Below, piece by piece: positions 28,870-38,813 of a stretch of 40,453 nucleotides of DNA (within the stretch, counting starts at the first letter, position 1; every line of letters begins with the position of its first letter). The notes beneath the pieces are model-generated. The model made no database searches. It was not told the DNA's origin and saw only the letters and a list, made by a program, of their open reading frames with translations. The stretch covers positions 1 through 40,453 of the forward strand of contig DWZK01000080.1 in NCBI GenBank assembly GCA_019117605.1. Reading direction: 5' to 3'. This DNA is from Candidatus Intestinimonas stercoravium (GTDB lineage: Bacteria; Bacillota; Clostridia; Oscillospirales; Oscillospiraceae). The position numbers and the translations under genes were made by a program.

Positions 28870-29928
28870 CTAGCGGACCCGGTCCTCCACCAGGTGGCGG
28901 AAGCAGCGGAAGGCGCTGGGCACGGCGTAGCTCCGGCGCAGCTCCTCCCGACCGGCCCAGGTCCAGCCCTCCGGCAGGGCGGGGGAGGGGAGCTCCCCCA
29001 GGCGGCAGGTCATATGCCACTCCACATGGGTGAAGATGTGCCGCCCCGTCCCCCCGTCCTCCAGGGACAGCGGGGAGAGGCCCCAGTCCTCCAGGGCCCC
29101 GTCCCCCGGGGCCGGGGCGCTGGGATATTCCCACAGCCCCGCCAGCAGCCCCTTCTCCGGCCGCCGCCGCAGGGCCACCCGTCCCTGGTGGAAGAGGAGG
29201 AACACCGTCCGCTCCTCCACCCGCCGGGCCTTCTTGGGGGCCTTCACCGGCAGCGTATCCGTCCGGCCCTCCAGCCGGGCCCGGCAGAACGCCCTGGCCG
29301 GGCAGAGACCGCACAGGGGCGCGCCGTTGGGCAGGCACACCAGGGCCCCCAGGTCCATCATGGCCTGATCGAAATCCCCCGGGGCCCGGCGGGGGATGAC
29401 CCGGGCCAGGGCGGCGCGCATCCGGCGGCGGGTCTCCGGCCGGAGGATGTCCCCCTCGTCCCCAGTGAGCCGGGCGGTGACCCGGAGGACATTGCCGTCT
29501 ACTGCGGGCTCGGGGAGGCCGAAGGCGATGGCGGCGATGGCCCCGGCGGTGTACTCCCCCACCCCCGGCAGGGCCAGGAGCCCCTCGTAGGTGTCGGGGA
29601 AGGCGCCGCCCAGCTGGTCCGTCACCACCCGGGCGGCCTTTTGCAGGTTCCGGGCCCGGCTGTAGTAGCCCAGCCCCTGCCAGAGCTTCATGAGCCGGTC
29701 CTCCTCCGCCCGGGCCAGGTCGGCCACTGTGGGCAGGGCCTCCATGAAGCGGGCGTAGTAGTCCAGCACTGCCGCCACCCGGGTCTGCTGGAGCATGACC
29801 TCCGATACCCAGACGTGGTAGGGGTCGCCCCGGTCCCCGCTGCCGGGCCGGGGCCGCCAGGGGAGGGCCCGGGCGTTGTCCCGGTACCACTCCAGCAGGG
29901 GGATGGGCAGCATTTCCAGTTCGTCCAA
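28870..29928 (-). CDS. mutY: A/G-specific adenine DNA glycosylase
   Basis: 352 aa. It removes adenine mispaired with 8-oxoguanine. The catalytic Glu is E43 in VSEVMLQQTR; the helix-hairpin-helix LPGVGEYTAGA leads to the catalytic Asp D144 in AVDGNV. Four cysteines (198, 206, 209, 215) bind the 4Fe-4S cluster; the first gap is seven residues (CLPNGAPLC) rather than the six of E. coli, which I believe is a common clostridial variant. The C-terminal NUDIX-like domain (about 235-350) recognises 8-oxoG. The start is TTG at 29928, with GGAGG 9 bp upstream; the alternative ATG at 29913 lacks a ribosome binding site. Confidence 0.95.
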   Translation of the reverse strand: MDELEMLPIPLLEWYRDNARALPWRPRPGSGDRGDPYHVWVSEVMLQQTRVAAVLDYYARFMEALPTVADLARAEEDRLMKLWQGLGYYSRARNLQKAARVVTDQLGGAFPDTYEGLLALPGVGEYTAGAIAAIAFGLPEPAVDGNVLRVTARLTGDEGDILRPETRRRMRAALARVIPRRAPGDFDQAMMDLGALVCLPNGAPLCGLCPARAFCRARLEGRTDTLPVKAPKKARRVEERTVFLLFHQGRVALRRRPEKGLLAGLWEYPSAPAPGDGALEDWGLSPLSLEDGGTGRHIFTHVEWHMTCRLGELPSPALPEGWTWAGREELRRSYAVPSAFRCFRHLVEDRVR

Positions 29929-29981
29929 AAAAAGTCCTCCAGACGCCGGCCTCTCCCCGGCCGGCCTTTCGTTCCGGAGAC

Positions 29982-30010
29982 ATTATATCGGAAGCGCGAA
30001 AAAAATGCAA
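29982..30010 (-). promoter_or_regulatory. promoter for mutY-tdk-HTH-radical SAM
   Basis: Minus-strand TTGCAT (30005-30010) and TATAAT (29982-29987) with a 17-bp spacer, 54 bp upstream of the mutY start. Confidence 0.85.
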
Positions 30011-30068
30011 TCCGCCCAGATAAAAACGGCCCCGCCGTGGGTCTAATGGGTGAGAGGAGGGATCGGGC

Positions 30069-30548
30069 ATGACGGAGCAGCGGTATGCGGCGGAGGCAGA
30101 GGCCCTGCGGGAACAGCTCTACCGGACGGCGTACCTCTACCTGGGGGGCGCGTCCCAGGCGGTGGACGCGGTGGACGAGGCGGTATACAAGGGCCTGCGG
30201 GCCTGTGGGAAGCTGCGGGAAGAGCGGTACTTCTCCACCTGGCTCACCAGGATCCTCATCAACGTCTGCCACACCGAGCTGCGCCGCCGGCGGCGGCTGG
30301 CGCCCCTGGAGGAGCTCCCCGAGACGGCACAGGAGGCCTTCGACGCCCTCCCCCTGCGGGAGGCGGTGGGGCGGCTGCCCCGGGAGCTGAAGGACGTGAT
30401 CGTCCTGCGGTATTTCACCGGGCTCACCCTGGCGGAGACCGCCCGGGCCCTGGACATCCCCCAGGGCACCGCGGCCTCCCGGCAGCGCCGGGCCCTGTCC
30501 CTGCTGCGGTTGGAGCTCACCGACGGAGAGGAGGCGGCGGATCGATGA
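30069..30548 (+). CDS. ECF-type RNA polymerase sigma factor
   Basis: 159 aa with region 2 (about 10-70, including DAVDEAVYKGLRA and FSTWLTRILINVC) and region 4 (about 100-150, LPRELKDVIVLRYFTGLTLAETARALDIPQGTAASRQRRAL, a clear helix-turn-helix) and no region 3, as in ECF sigmas. The start has GGAGGG 7 bp upstream. Its stop overlaps the start of the DUF4179 gene (ATGA), the usual arrangement for a sigma factor and its membrane anti-sigma partner. The trigger signal cannot be told from sequence. Confidence 0.92.
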   Translation: MTEQRYAAEAEALREQLYRTAYLYLGGASQAVDAVDEAVYKGLRACGKLREERYFSTWLTRILINVCHTELRRRRRLAPLEELPETAQEAFDALPLREAVGRLPRELKDVIVLRYFTGLTLAETARALDIPQGTAASRQRRALSLLRLELTDGEEAADR

Positions 30549-31930
30549 ATAGGAACGACGAGTACCGGGCGCTCCTGGCCGAGCTGCACGACGCGCCGAA
30601 GGAGCTTGCGGGCACGGCGGAGCGGGCCCTGGCCCGGGAGAGGCGGGCCCGCCGGGGGAAGTGGCTGGGCATCCCCCTGGCCTCCGTCGGGGGACTGGCC
30701 TCCGCCTTCGTGCTGCTGGTGAACTGCTCCCTGCCCTTCGCCCTGGCCTGCGGGCGGGTGCCGGGCCTCCGGGAGCTGGCGGCGGCGGTGGCCCTCTCCC
30801 CCAGCCTGAAGGCGGCGGTGGAGAACGGCTTCGTCCAGGCGGTGGGGCAGGAGCAGACGGAAAACGGCGTCACCCTCCGGCTGGAATACCTCATCCTGGA
30901 CAGCGCCCAGATCAACTTCTTCTATACTGTCTCCGGCGCGGACTACGAGCGTTACCACATCTACCCCAGCATCTCCGGCCCCGACGGAGAGGAGCTGGAG
31001 GGCTATTCCATCATCAGCGGGGAGGCCGTCCCCGGTGAGCTGAGCGATCTCAACGTGAACTATGCCGGAGGGGACGAGCAGGTCCCCGAGGCCATCCGGC
31101 TCACCTGCGAGGTGACCGCCATGCCGGGACACCGCACGGAGCAGGCGGCGACCCCCGCCGACCAGAGCATCTGGGACGAGCCGGAGGACAGGTGGAGACC
31201 ACAGACGGTGGCCACCTTCACCTTCGACCTGGAGCTGGACCCGGAGCTCATCGTCCCCAGCCAGATCCACCGCCTGGACCGGTGGGCGGAGGTGGACGGC
31301 CAGCGGCTCCTTTTCCGGGAGCTGGAGATCGATCCCACCCACGCCCGGCTCGCCGTGTCCACCGACCCGGAGAACACGGCCTGGCTCCGGGGACTGGAGT
31401 TCTATCTGATGGACGAGGACGGAGCGCGCTACGGCTCCGGGAGCAGGGCGGGGAGCGCGGGCCGTCTGGTCTCCAGCGGGGAAGACGGTACAGACGGCAC
31501 GATCTACTACTACCTGGAGAGCAGCTTCTTCCAGGCGCCGGAGCACCTCACCCTGTATATCACCGGGGCAGAGTGGCTGGACAAGGGCAGGGAGTGGGCC
31601 GCGATAGACCTGGAGACCGGGGACGCCGAGGGGCTGCCGGAGGGCGTGGAGGTCGGATCCATCCAGCGCGCAGGAGAGGATGTCCGCTGTACGCTGACCT
31701 CTGAAGAGGTCAGTCAGCTCATCACCTGGAATTATCGGGACCCGGAGGGGGGAGAGCACCGCCTGGAGTCCATGGGGGTGAGCGCCTATGACAGCGAAGA
31801 GAGGGGAGGGGAAGAGGTCAGAGAGACCATGTTCACCCTTCAGGACTACCCCTGGGACGAGGTGGAGCTGGAGCTGAGGATCTCCAGGACATCTCGTCTG
31901 GAGGCGCCGTTGGAGGTCCCGCTGACCTGA
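30545..31930 (+). CDS. DUF4179-type membrane protein, probable anti-sigma factor
   Basis: 461 aa. A cytosolic N terminus (about 1-38, MNRNDEYRALLAELHDAPKE) is followed by one membrane helix (about 40-68, LASVGGLASAFVLLVNCSLP) and a large extracellular region. The DUF4179 segment holds NGVTLRLEYLILDSAQINFFY. This layout is found in many clostridial proteins encoded with an ECF sigma; the N terminus would bind the sigma factor and the outer part would sense a signal. The frame is open upstream in the sigma gene, but ATG 30545 overlaps the sigma stop by 4 bp. The anti-sigma role is inferred from context, not shown. Confidence 0.85.
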   Translation: MNRNDEYRALLAELHDAPKELAGTAERALARERRARRGKWLGIPLASVGGLASAFVLLVNCSLPFALACGRVPGLRELAAAVALSPSLKAAVENGFVQAVGQEQTENGVTLRLEYLILDSAQINFFYTVSGADYERYHIYPSISGPDGEELEGYSIISGEAVPGELSDLNVNYAGGDEQVPEAIRLTCEVTAMPGHRTEQAATPADQSIWDEPEDRWRPQTVATFTFDLELDPELIVPSQIHRLDRWAEVDGQRLLFRELEIDPTHARLAVSTDPENTAWLRGLEFYLMDEDGARYGSGSRAGSAGRLVSSGEDGTDGTIYYYLESSFFQAPEHLTLYITGAEWLDKGREWAAIDLETGDAEGLPEGVEVGSIQRAGEDVRCTLTSEEVSQLITWNYRDPEGGEHRLESMGVSAYDSEERGGEEVRETMFTLQDYPWDEVELELRISRTSRLEAPLEVPLT

Positions 31931-31952
31931 CGGAGCCCTATAGATAGGGATA

Positions 31953-31988
31953 GACAGGGCCCGGCGGCAGATGCCGCCGGGCCCTGTC
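31953..31988. terminator. 17-bp hairpin after the DUF4179 gene
   Basis: GACAGGGCCCGGCGGCA pairs perfectly with TGCCGCCGGGCCCTGTC with only GA between. No T run follows. It separates the sigma operon from the rpsF promoter. Confidence 0.7.
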
Positions 31989-32059
31989 CACATCTTCCAC
32001 AAAACAGAGGAGAAGAGGGGCGTTTTCCCTGGATAGAGGGGAAAAACTGCAAAAGATCC

Positions 32060-32087
32060 TTGACAAATCCATATTTTCTTATATAAT
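32060..32087 (+). promoter_or_regulatory. promoter for rpsF-ssb-rpsR
   Basis: Perfect TTGACA (32060-32065) and TATAAT (32082-32087) with a 16-bp spacer in an AT-rich stretch, as expected for a strong ribosomal protein promoter. Confidence 0.93.
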
Positions 32088-32119
32088 AATATAGCTTGTT
32101 CATAAAACAAGACATCCTT

Positions 32120-32139
32120 GCCCCTGCCGGAGCAGGGGC
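32120..32139 (+). promoter_or_regulatory. leader hairpin of rpsF, candidate S6:S18-type autoregulatory site
   Basis: GCCCCTGC pairs perfectly with GCAGGGGC around CGGA, so the loop carries CCG/CGG. It lies between promoter and ribosome binding site. rpsF leaders of many bacteria carry an S6:S18-binding RNA with a conserved CCG; this hairpin is at the right place but is too small to assign with certainty. Confidence 0.45.
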
Positions 32140-32167
32140 CATACGTCCATAAGGAGGTGCAAATAAC

Positions 32168-32464
32168 ATGGCAAAGATCAACGCGAACTACGAGGTGGCC
32201 TACATCCTCGATCCCAACCTGAGCGAGGAGGCTACCGCCGCTCTGGTGGCCAAGTTCAAGACCATGGCCGAGGCCCGGGGCACCGTGGCCGAGGTGGATG
32301 AGTGGGGCAAGCGCCGTCTGGCCTATCCCATCAACGACCTGAACGAGGGCTACTACGTCATCATGACCTTCACTGCCGACGCGGCGTTCCCCGCCGAGCT
32401 GGACCGTGTGATGCGGATCACCGACGGCGTGATGCGCTCCATGATCGTCTGCAAGGACGAGTAA
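32168..32464 (+). CDS. rpsF: 30S ribosomal protein S6
   Basis: 98 aa, the usual length. It binds S18 in the small subunit platform. The sequence has the S6 pattern ANYEVAYILDPNL at the N terminus, then WGKRRLAYPINDLNEGYYVI and the C-terminal MRITDGVMRSMIV. AAGGAGG lies 10 bp before the start. It is first in the conserved rpsF-ssb-rpsR operon with a strong promoter and a leader hairpin. Confidence 0.98.
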   Translation: MAKINANYEVAYILDPNLSEEATAALVAKFKTMAEARGTVAEVDEWGKRRLAYPINDLNEGYYVIMTFTADAAFPAELDRVMRITDGVMRSMIVCKDE

Positions 32465-32482
32465 AACGAAGAGGAGAAGGTC

Positions 32483-32986
32483 ATGCTCAACAAGATCTTC
32501 CTCCAGGGGCGGCTGGTGGCCGACCCTGAAATGCGGCACACCCCCTCCGGGGTGGCCGTGACCTCCTTCCGTCTGGCGGTGGACCGGGACTTCAAGGACC
32601 GGGAGACCGGCGAGAAGAAGGCCGACTTCATCAATATCGTGGCCTGGCGGAGCACCGCGGAGTTCGTCTCCCGGTACTTCAACAAGGGCCGCATGGCCGT
32701 CGTGGACGGGCGTCTCCAGATGCGGGACTACACCGACCGGGACGGCAACAAGCGCACTGCCGCCGAGGTGGTGGCCGACAACGTCTATTTCGGCGATTCC
32801 CGCCGGGACGCAGAGGGCGGCGGCAGCTACGGCGGCTATGGCGGCGGATACAGCGGCGGCTATGCCGCGCCCGCTCCCTCCGCCCCCGCATCCGGCGCCG
32901 CGCCCGTCCCCCCGCCGGCCTATACCGCCCCCATGGGCGGCCAGTTCGCCGAGCTGGACGACGATGACGGCGAGCTCCCGTTCTGA
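32483..32986 (+). CDS. ssb: single-stranded DNA-binding protein
   Basis: 167 aa. The N-terminal OB fold (about 1-108, [20 protein letters not shown] and [15 protein letters not shown]) binds single-stranded DNA. A Gly/Tyr-rich then Pro/Ala-rich linker follows (about 113-155), and the acidic tail DDDDGELPF recruits partner proteins. The position between rpsF and rpsR is the conserved one for the housekeeping SSB. GAGGAGAAGG precedes the start. Confidence 0.97.
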   Translation: MLNKIFLQGRLVADPEMRHTPSGVAVTSFRLAVDRDFKDRETGEKKADFINIVAWRSTAEFVSRYFNKGRMAVVDGRLQMRDYTDRDGNKRTAAEVVADNVYFGDSRRDAEGGGSYGGYGGGYSGGYAAPAPSAPASGAAPVPPPAYTAPMGGQFAELDDDDGELPF

Positions 32987-33033
32987 TCGGACGGGCGAAC
33001 TTCTTTTCACTTTACTATAAGGAGGTATATACC

Positions 33034-33273
33034 ATGCCTATGGATAGAGAGCGTCCCCGCGGCCGTAAGCGCCGCAAGGTCTGTAGCTTCTGCGTGGACA
33101 AGGTCGAGCACATCGACTACAAGGACTCCGCCAAGCTGCGCCGTTTCCTCTCCGAGCGTTCCAAGATCCTGCCCCGCCGGACCACCGGCACCTGTGCCAT
33201 GCATCAGCGCCAGCTGACCAAGGCCATCAAGCAGGCCCGTCAGATCGCTCTGCTGCCCTTCGTCACCGACTGA
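33034..33273 (+). CDS. rpsR: 30S ribosomal protein S18
   Basis: 79 aa, typical length. It has the basic N terminus [14 protein letters not shown], with a CxxC often seen in the zinc-type S18, then [20 protein letters not shown] and the signature [27 protein letters not shown] lies 8 bp upstream. It is last in the operon and ends in a strong terminator. Confidence 0.98.
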   Translation: MPMDRERPRGRKRRKVCSFCVDKVEHIDYKDSAKLRRFLSERSKILPRRTTGTCAMHQRQLTKAIKQARQIALLPFVTD

Positions 33274-33286
33274 TAGAAGGCTCTTC

Positions 33287-33318
33287 CGGGCCGGTCCGCG
33301 AGGACCGGCCCGTTTTTT
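33287..33318 (+). terminator. intrinsic terminator of rpsF-ssb-rpsR
   Basis: An 11-bp perfect stem, CGGGCCGGTCC with GGACCGGCCCG, and a GCGA tetraloop are followed by TTTTTT. Confidence 0.95.
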
Positions 33319-33325
33319 GCGCAAA

Positions 33326-33354
33326 GAGGCTCCCGCCCATCGGGCGGGAGCCTC
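33326..33354 (-). terminator. terminator hairpin after icd
   Basis: GAGGCTCCCGCCC pairs perfectly with GGGCGGGAGCCTC (13 bp, 3-nt loop). On the minus strand it is followed by TTTGCGC, a short T run, and lies 16 bp beyond the icd stop. Confidence 0.8.
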
Positions 33355-33370
33355 TCCTGTCTGAGGGGGA

Positions 33371-34582
33371 TCAGAGCCGCTTCTCCAGCTCGTCCCGGAT
33401 GGCCTCCAGGAACTGGCGGCTGTTCAGGGTGACGGCGGGGACCTCTCCCTCCCACAGGCCGGCCAGGTCCTTGGTCATGGACCCGCCCTCGATGACGGCC
33501 AGGCAGGCCGCCTCCAGCTTGTCGCTGAACGAACACAGGGCGGGGATACCGTCCAGCTCGCCCCGCTTCCGGAGGGCGCCGGTCCAGGCGAAGATGGTGG
33601 CGATGGGGTTGGTGGAGGTCTCCTCCCCCTTGAGGTACTTGTAGTAGTGGCGGGTGACGGTGCCGTGGGCGGCCTCGTACTCATAGTTCCCGTCGGGGGA
33701 GACCAGCACGGAGGTCATCATGGCCAGAGAGCCGAAGGCGGTGGACACCATGTCGCTCATCACGTCGCCGTCATAGTTCTTGCAGGCCCAGATGAAGCCG
33801 CCCTCGCTGCGGATGACCCGGGCCACCGCGTCGTCGATCAGGGTGTAGAAGTACTCGATCCCCGCCTCCTGGAAGCGGGCGGCGTACTCGGTGTCGTAGA
33901 TCTCCTGGAAGATGTCCTTGAAGGTGTGGTCGTACTGCTTGGAGATGGTGTCCTTGGTGGCGAACCACAGGTCCTGGCGGCTGTCCAGGGCGAACTGGAA
34001 GCAGGACCGGGCAAAGGAGGAGATGGAGGCCACGGTGTTGAACTGCCCCTGGAGGACGCCGGGGCCCCGGAAGTCGTAGATGGTCTGCCGCACGGCCTCG
34101 CCCTCCGCCGGGGTGAACACCAGCTCCGCCTTCCCGGGGCCGGGGACCTTGTACTCGGTGCTCTTGTACACGTCGCCGAAGGCGTGGCGGGCGATGGTGA
34201 TGGGTCTCTTCCAGTTCTTCACCACCGGAGAGATCCCCTTCACCATGATGGGGGCGCGGAACACGGTGCCGTCCAGGATCGCCCGGATGGTGCCGTTGGG
34301 GGACTTCCACATCTGGGAGAGCTGGTACTCCTCCACCCGCTGGGCGTTGGGGGTGATCGTGGCGCACTTCACCGCCACGCCGTACTTCTTGGTGGCCTCG
34401 GCGGCGTCCACCGTCACCTGGTCCTTGGTGCGCTCCCGCTCGGGCAGGCCCAGGTCGAAGTAGAGGGTCTCGAGCTGGATATAGGGCTCGAGGAGGATCT
34501 TCTTGATGTCGGCCCACAGGATGCGGGTCATCTCGTCTCCGTCCATCTCCACCAGGGGAGTGGTCATCTTGATACGTTCCAT
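33371..34582 (-). CDS. icd: isocitrate dehydrogenase (NADP-type, class II)
   Basis: 403 aa, of the eukaryote-like (subfamily II) NADP-dependent IDH. It makes 2-oxoglutarate from isocitrate. Conserved features are the N-terminal [45 protein letters not shown] for isocitrate binding, [17 protein letters not shown] with the metal Asp residues, and [11 protein letters not shown] near the NADP site. ATG 34582 has AAGGAGG 9-10 bp upstream; further in-frame ATGs upstream lack this. It supplies glutamate precursor and NADPH in an incomplete TCA cycle. No aconitase or citrate synthase is in the window. Confidence 0.95.
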   Translation of the reverse strand: MERIKMTTPLVEMDGDEMTRILWADIKKILLEPYIQLETLYFDLGLPERERTKDQVTVDAAEATKKYGVAVKCATITPNAQRVEEYQLSQMWKSPNGTIRAILDGTVFRAPIMVKGISPVVKNWKRPITIARHAFGDVYKSTEYKVPGPGKAELVFTPAEGEAVRQTIYDFRGPGVLQGQFNTVASISSFARSCFQFALDSRQDLWFATKDTISKQYDHTFKDIFQEIYDTEYAARFQEAGIEYFYTLIDDAVARVIRSEGGFIWACKNYDGDVMSDMVSTAFGSLAMMTSVLVSPDGNYEYEAAHGTVTRHYYKYLKGEETSTNPIATIFAWTGALRKRGELDGIPALCSFSDKLEAACLAVIEGGSMTKDLAGLWEGEVPAVTLNSRQFLEAIRDELEKRL

Positions 34583-34633
34583 AGCCGGCGGCCTCCTTAT
34601 GCGATATACGGTCATCGCTGTCATGTCCTACCT

Positions 34634-34662
34634 ATTATACACAGCCCGATGGAAAAAGACAA
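34634..34662 (-). promoter_or_regulatory. promoter for icd
   Basis: Minus-strand TTGTCT (34657-34662) and perfect TATAAT (34634-34639) with a 17-bp spacer, 52 bp upstream of the start. Confidence 0.85.
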
Positions 34663-34733
34663 GACAGCACCCGCCCGGCCCCGGGCGCATAGGATGGACC
34701 GCGGCGGATGCTGCGACGAAGGGAGAGGAGCGT

Positions 34734-35762
34734 ATGCACATGAGGAGAGGGGGGAGCGTCCCGCTGGCCGGGGCGCTGCTGGCGGTCCTGCTGGCCGCCC
34801 TGCTGGCCGCCCCGGCGGGGGCGATCCCGCCGGAGAGCGGGACACAGATGCGTGGGATGGACGTGAGCGTCTATCAGGGCGATGTGGACTTCCGGGCCGC
34901 GAAGGAGAGCGGCATCCAGGTGGTATATATCCGCGCGGGCTACGGAGACGATGGGGCCGACCCATACCTGCGGCAGCACTACGAGGGCGCCTCCGCCGCC
35001 GGGCTGAAGGTAGGGTTCTACTACTATATGGACGCGGAGTCCCCGGCCCAGGCCCGGCGGCAGGCCCGGCGGTTCGCCGCCCTGGTCCGGGATCTGCCCG
35101 CCGACTGCCGGCCGGTGATGGACTATGAGACCTTCGGGGACCTGTCCCCTTCGGAGGTGAGCGCCGTAGCGGCGGCTTTCCTGGAGGAGACGGCGGCTCT
35201 TCTGGGGCAGAGCCCCATGGTGTACACCGGGGCCTATGCCGCCGGGGCCCGCTTCGCGCCAGAGACCGGGGCATGGCCCCTCTGGGCGGCGGACTACGGG
35301 CCCGACGAGCCGGTGGTGGAGGCCAACTGGGCCGCTTGGACCGGCTGGCAGTACAGCGACCAGGGGCAGGTGCCCGGGGTGCGGGGCCGGGTGGATCTGG
35401 ATCTCTTCACTTCCGGTGCCCTGCTGGGGGAGGGAGAGGCCCGGCCCGGCGGAGAGAGCTTCTCCTACACCGTCCGGCGTGGGGACACCCTGTGGGGGAT
35501 CGCCCGGCGGTATCACACCACGGTGGGGGATCTGGCCCGGCGGAACAGGGTCGCCGATCCCTCACTGATCTATCCCGGTCAGGTGCTCCAGATCCCCTAT
35601 ACGGGGACAGAGACGGCGGAGACATACACCGTGGAGCGGGGAGATACCCTGTGGGGGATCGCCCGGGAGCACGGCACCACGGTGGAGGCGCTGGCAGAGC
35701 GCAACCAGCTGGCCGACCCGGACCTCATCTATCCCGGACAGGTCCTCCGCCTTCCGGCCTGA
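34734..35762 (+). CDS. secreted GH25 lysozyme with two LysM domains
   Basis: 342 aa. A signal peptide (residues 1-30, cleavage after APAGA) precedes a glycosyl hydrolase 25 muramidase domain (about 38-232) and two LysM peptidoglycan-binding domains (about 244-288 and 295-341). GMDVSVYQGDVDF carries the first catalytic-site Asp (D43), and VMDYE (D130, E132) is the DxE pair. It cuts the glycan backbone of peptidoglycan. The two LysM repeats are very alike (GDTLWGIAR in each, LIYPGQVL in each), so they came from internal duplication. The start follows GAGAGGAGCGT. It could act in cell-wall turnover or against other bacteria; no phage genes are near. Confidence 0.93.
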   Translation: MHMRRGGSVPLAGALLAVLLAALLAAPAGAIPPESGTQMRGMDVSVYQGDVDFRAAKESGIQVVYIRAGYGDDGADPYLRQHYEGASAAGLKVGFYYYMDAESPAQARRQARRFAALVRDLPADCRPVMDYETFGDLSPSEVSAVAAAFLEETAALLGQSPMVYTGAYAAGARFAPETGAWPLWAADYGPDEPVVEANWAAWTGWQYSDQGQVPGVRGRVDLDLFTSGALLGEGEARPGGESFSYTVRRGDTLWGIARRYHTTVGDLARRNRVADPSLIYPGQVLQIPYTGTETAETYTVERGDTLWGIAREHGTTVEALAERNQLADPDLIYPGQVLRLPA

Positions 35763-35771
35763 GCCCCCAGG

Positions 35772-35810
35772 GACGAAAAGCCCCCGCATACGGTATCCGC
35801 ATGCGGGGGC
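35772..35810 (-). terminator. terminator after the cytidylate-kinase-like gene
   Basis: GCCCCCGCAT pairs perfectly with ATGCGGGGGC; on the minus strand it is followed by TTTTCG. It lies directly beyond the minus-strand stop and 17 bp after the lysozyme stop, so it may serve both. Confidence 0.8.
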
Positions 35811-35816
35811 GTACGA

Positions 35817-36410
35817 TCAAGCCTGGAGCCCCTGGCTCCTGGCCAGGGTGAGGATCAGGTCCACGGCCTTGTCAAGACCAATCGTGCTGTCGATGGAGAG
35901 GAGGTAGTTCTCCGCCTTTCCCCAGGTCCGGTCGGTAAAGTGCTCGTAATAGGAGGCCCGCTGCTTGTCCTGCTTGAGGACATAGGAGCGCAGGTCGGGG
36001 GCGTCGATCTTATACTCCTCCTTGGCACGGAAGATGCGCTCGTCCAACGGGGCGTGGATGAAGACGCTCAGCAGCCCCTCGTGGCTCCGCAGCACATAGT
36101 CGCCGCAGCGCCCCACGATGACGCAGGGGCCCTCGGCGGCCACCCGGCGGATCACATCCGACTCGGCCAGGAAGACCTGGTCGGTGACCGGCAGGCTGTG
36201 GGTGCTCATGTAGAGGCTGTAGAGGAAGCTGCTGGTCCGCTTCTGCTCTGCCTGCTGGATGAACTCGTGGGAGAAGCCGGTCTCCTTGGCCACGAGGTCG
36301 ATGACCGCCTTATCATAGAAGGGGATGTTCAAAGCGGCCGCCACTTTCTGGGCGACCAGCCGGCCGCCGGAGCCGAACTGGCGGGCGATGGTGATGACGG
36401 GGTGCGACAT
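35817..36410 (-). CDS. cytidylate kinase-like family protein
   Basis: 197 aa. PF13189-type cytidylate-kinase-like protein: ITIARQFGSGGRLVAQKVA is a P-loop-like N terminus (GSGGR instead of canonical GxxGxGKS/T), followed by FYDKAVIDLVAKETGF, a VIVGRCGDYVL segment and an EEYKIDAPDLRSYVLKQDKQRASYYEHFTDRTWG lid region shown here by EEYKIDAP and YYEHFTDRTWG. It probably phosphorylates a nucleotide or a related compound; the substrate is not known for this group, which is distinct from Cmk. ATG 36410 has AAGGAGG 7 bp upstream, better placed than the ATG at 36416. Convergent with the lysozyme gene. Confidence 0.85.
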   Translation of the reverse strand: MSHPVITIARQFGSGGRLVAQKVAAALNIPFYDKAVIDLVAKETGFSHEFIQQAEQKRTSSFLYSLYMSTHSLPVTDQVFLAESDVIRRVAAEGPCVIVGRCGDYVLRSHEGLLSVFIHAPLDERIFRAKEEYKIDAPDLRSYVLKQDKQRASYYEHFTDRTWGKAENYLLSIDSTIGLDKAVDLILTLARSQGLQA

Positions 36411-36684
36411 ATCCATACCTCCTTTATTCAGACAGCCCCGCCGGGATACAGGCGGGGCGGGGGAGGGCCCGCCGGGAGGACACCTCCCCTGCACCTCCAG
36501 TATACCACACAGGGAGGAGAAAAGCTATCCCGGGATGAAAAGACCTGCTCCAGGCGGCAAAGGGGATGCCAGACATCTGCGGGCATATCTGAAAAACGAG
36601 AGATCCGGCGTGGAACAGGCCGTTCCTACGGGCCTGGGATCGTGATAAAATGGAAGGACCTATCTGGAGAAAGGATGGAGGGCT

Positions 36685-37212
36685 ATGGATCGTAGGATAC
36701 GGAGATGGAAACTGTCGGACGCGAAAGATCTGTCGGCGATCCTCTCCAGCGGAAGGATACAGCAGGGCCTCAGGGATGGAGTGCCATATCCCTATACAGA
36801 ACAGGATGCGGTGCGCTATATCTCTGCGGTGCTCTCTGCAGACACAGACAGGATATTTGCGTTCGCCATCACAGTAGACGGTAAGGTGGCCGGCAGTATC
36901 GAGGCCGTCCGCCAGAGGGACGTGCACCGGCTGACCGCCGAATTGGGGTATTACATCGCGGAAGAGCATTGGGGGAAGGGGCTCGGGACAGAGGCGGTCG
37001 AACAGATCTGCGGATATATTTTTGACAACACCGATATCCTCCGTATCTATGCGGAGCCGTTCGCGTTCAACTCCGCTTCTTGCCGGGTGCTCGAAAAAGC
37101 GGGGTTCCAGTACGAAGGCACATTGAGGAGCAACGCTGTCAAGAATGGGGAAGTGACCGATATGAAGATGTATTCGATCCTAAGGCCGGAGGTACGTCCG
37201 CCTGTTTGGTGA
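36685..37212 (+). CDS. GNAT family N-acetyltransferase (RimJ/RimL-like)
   Basis: 175 aa. GNAT fold: IRRWKLSDAKDLSAIL at the N terminus, the acetyl-CoA-binding HWGKGLGTEAVEQI loop (Q/RxxGxG/A-like), then YAEPFAFNSASCRVLEKAGFQYEG. The pattern fits the RimJ/RimL subgroup, which acetylates N-terminal or small-molecule amines; the target is unknown. GAAAGGATGGAGGG precedes the start. Codon use is less GC-biased than in the neighbours, which may hint at later acquisition. The 274-base gap before it holds no feature beyond this ribosome binding site. Confidence 0.88.
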   Translation: MDRRIRRWKLSDAKDLSAILSSGRIQQGLRDGVPYPYTEQDAVRYISAVLSADTDRIFAFAITVDGKVAGSIEAVRQRDVHRLTAELGYYIAEEHWGKGLGTEAVEQICGYIFDNTDILRIYAEPFAFNSASCRVLEKAGFQYEGTLRSNAVKNGEVTDMKMYSILRPEVRPPVW

Positions 37213-37516
37213 GAGCTCGGGCCCGGAAGATGGGGAGAGCTGTCATTGAAAGGACCCAGTGTGGACCTGAAAAGGCGGTGCGGTCGCCTGAAGCCCATCC
37301 CTACAGTGCGGCGGCATATCCTGCTCACCGCTGGCGGCGCTGCCAAGTCTTGGGGCCCTCCGTCTCTCTCGATAGGAGAGCGGCACACAGGCGCAGCCCG
37401 GCCATCTGCTGCGCCAAGCCTCCGTATGGGGCAGCTCCACCGGCAAAGCGCACGGTACCTTACGAGGAGAGCTGGAGGAGCGGTAGACGGGCAGAGCAGC
37501 TCCGGGCCTGTCCCAA
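37213..37516. other. intergenic stretch without recognisable gene
   Basis: The 386 bases between the GNAT stop and malic enzyme contain open frames on both strands, but none has a ribosome binding site or a recognisable domain. Only the terminator hairpin at 37517 is clear. Parts could be decayed coding sequence; nothing more can be supported. Confidence 0.5.
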
Positions 37517-37557
37517 AACAGCGGTATGCGCCCTGCTGCCGGGCGCATACCGCTGTT
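37517..37557 (-). terminator. terminator of the fumC-malic enzyme operon
   Basis: AACAGCGGTATGCGCCC pairs perfectly with GGGCGCATACCGCTGTT (17 bp, 7-nt loop), followed on the minus strand by TTGGGA. It lies 41 bp beyond the malic enzyme stop. Confidence 0.85.
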
Positions 37558-37598
37558 CGTCCGTCATCTGCGGTTTCGGCCGCGTGGGGAGCGCTCTC

Positions 37599-38771
<1,173 letters not shown>

Positions 38772-38813
38772 GGGTCGTACATCCTTTCAATATGTCTGTG
38801 TCAGTGAGAGGGC

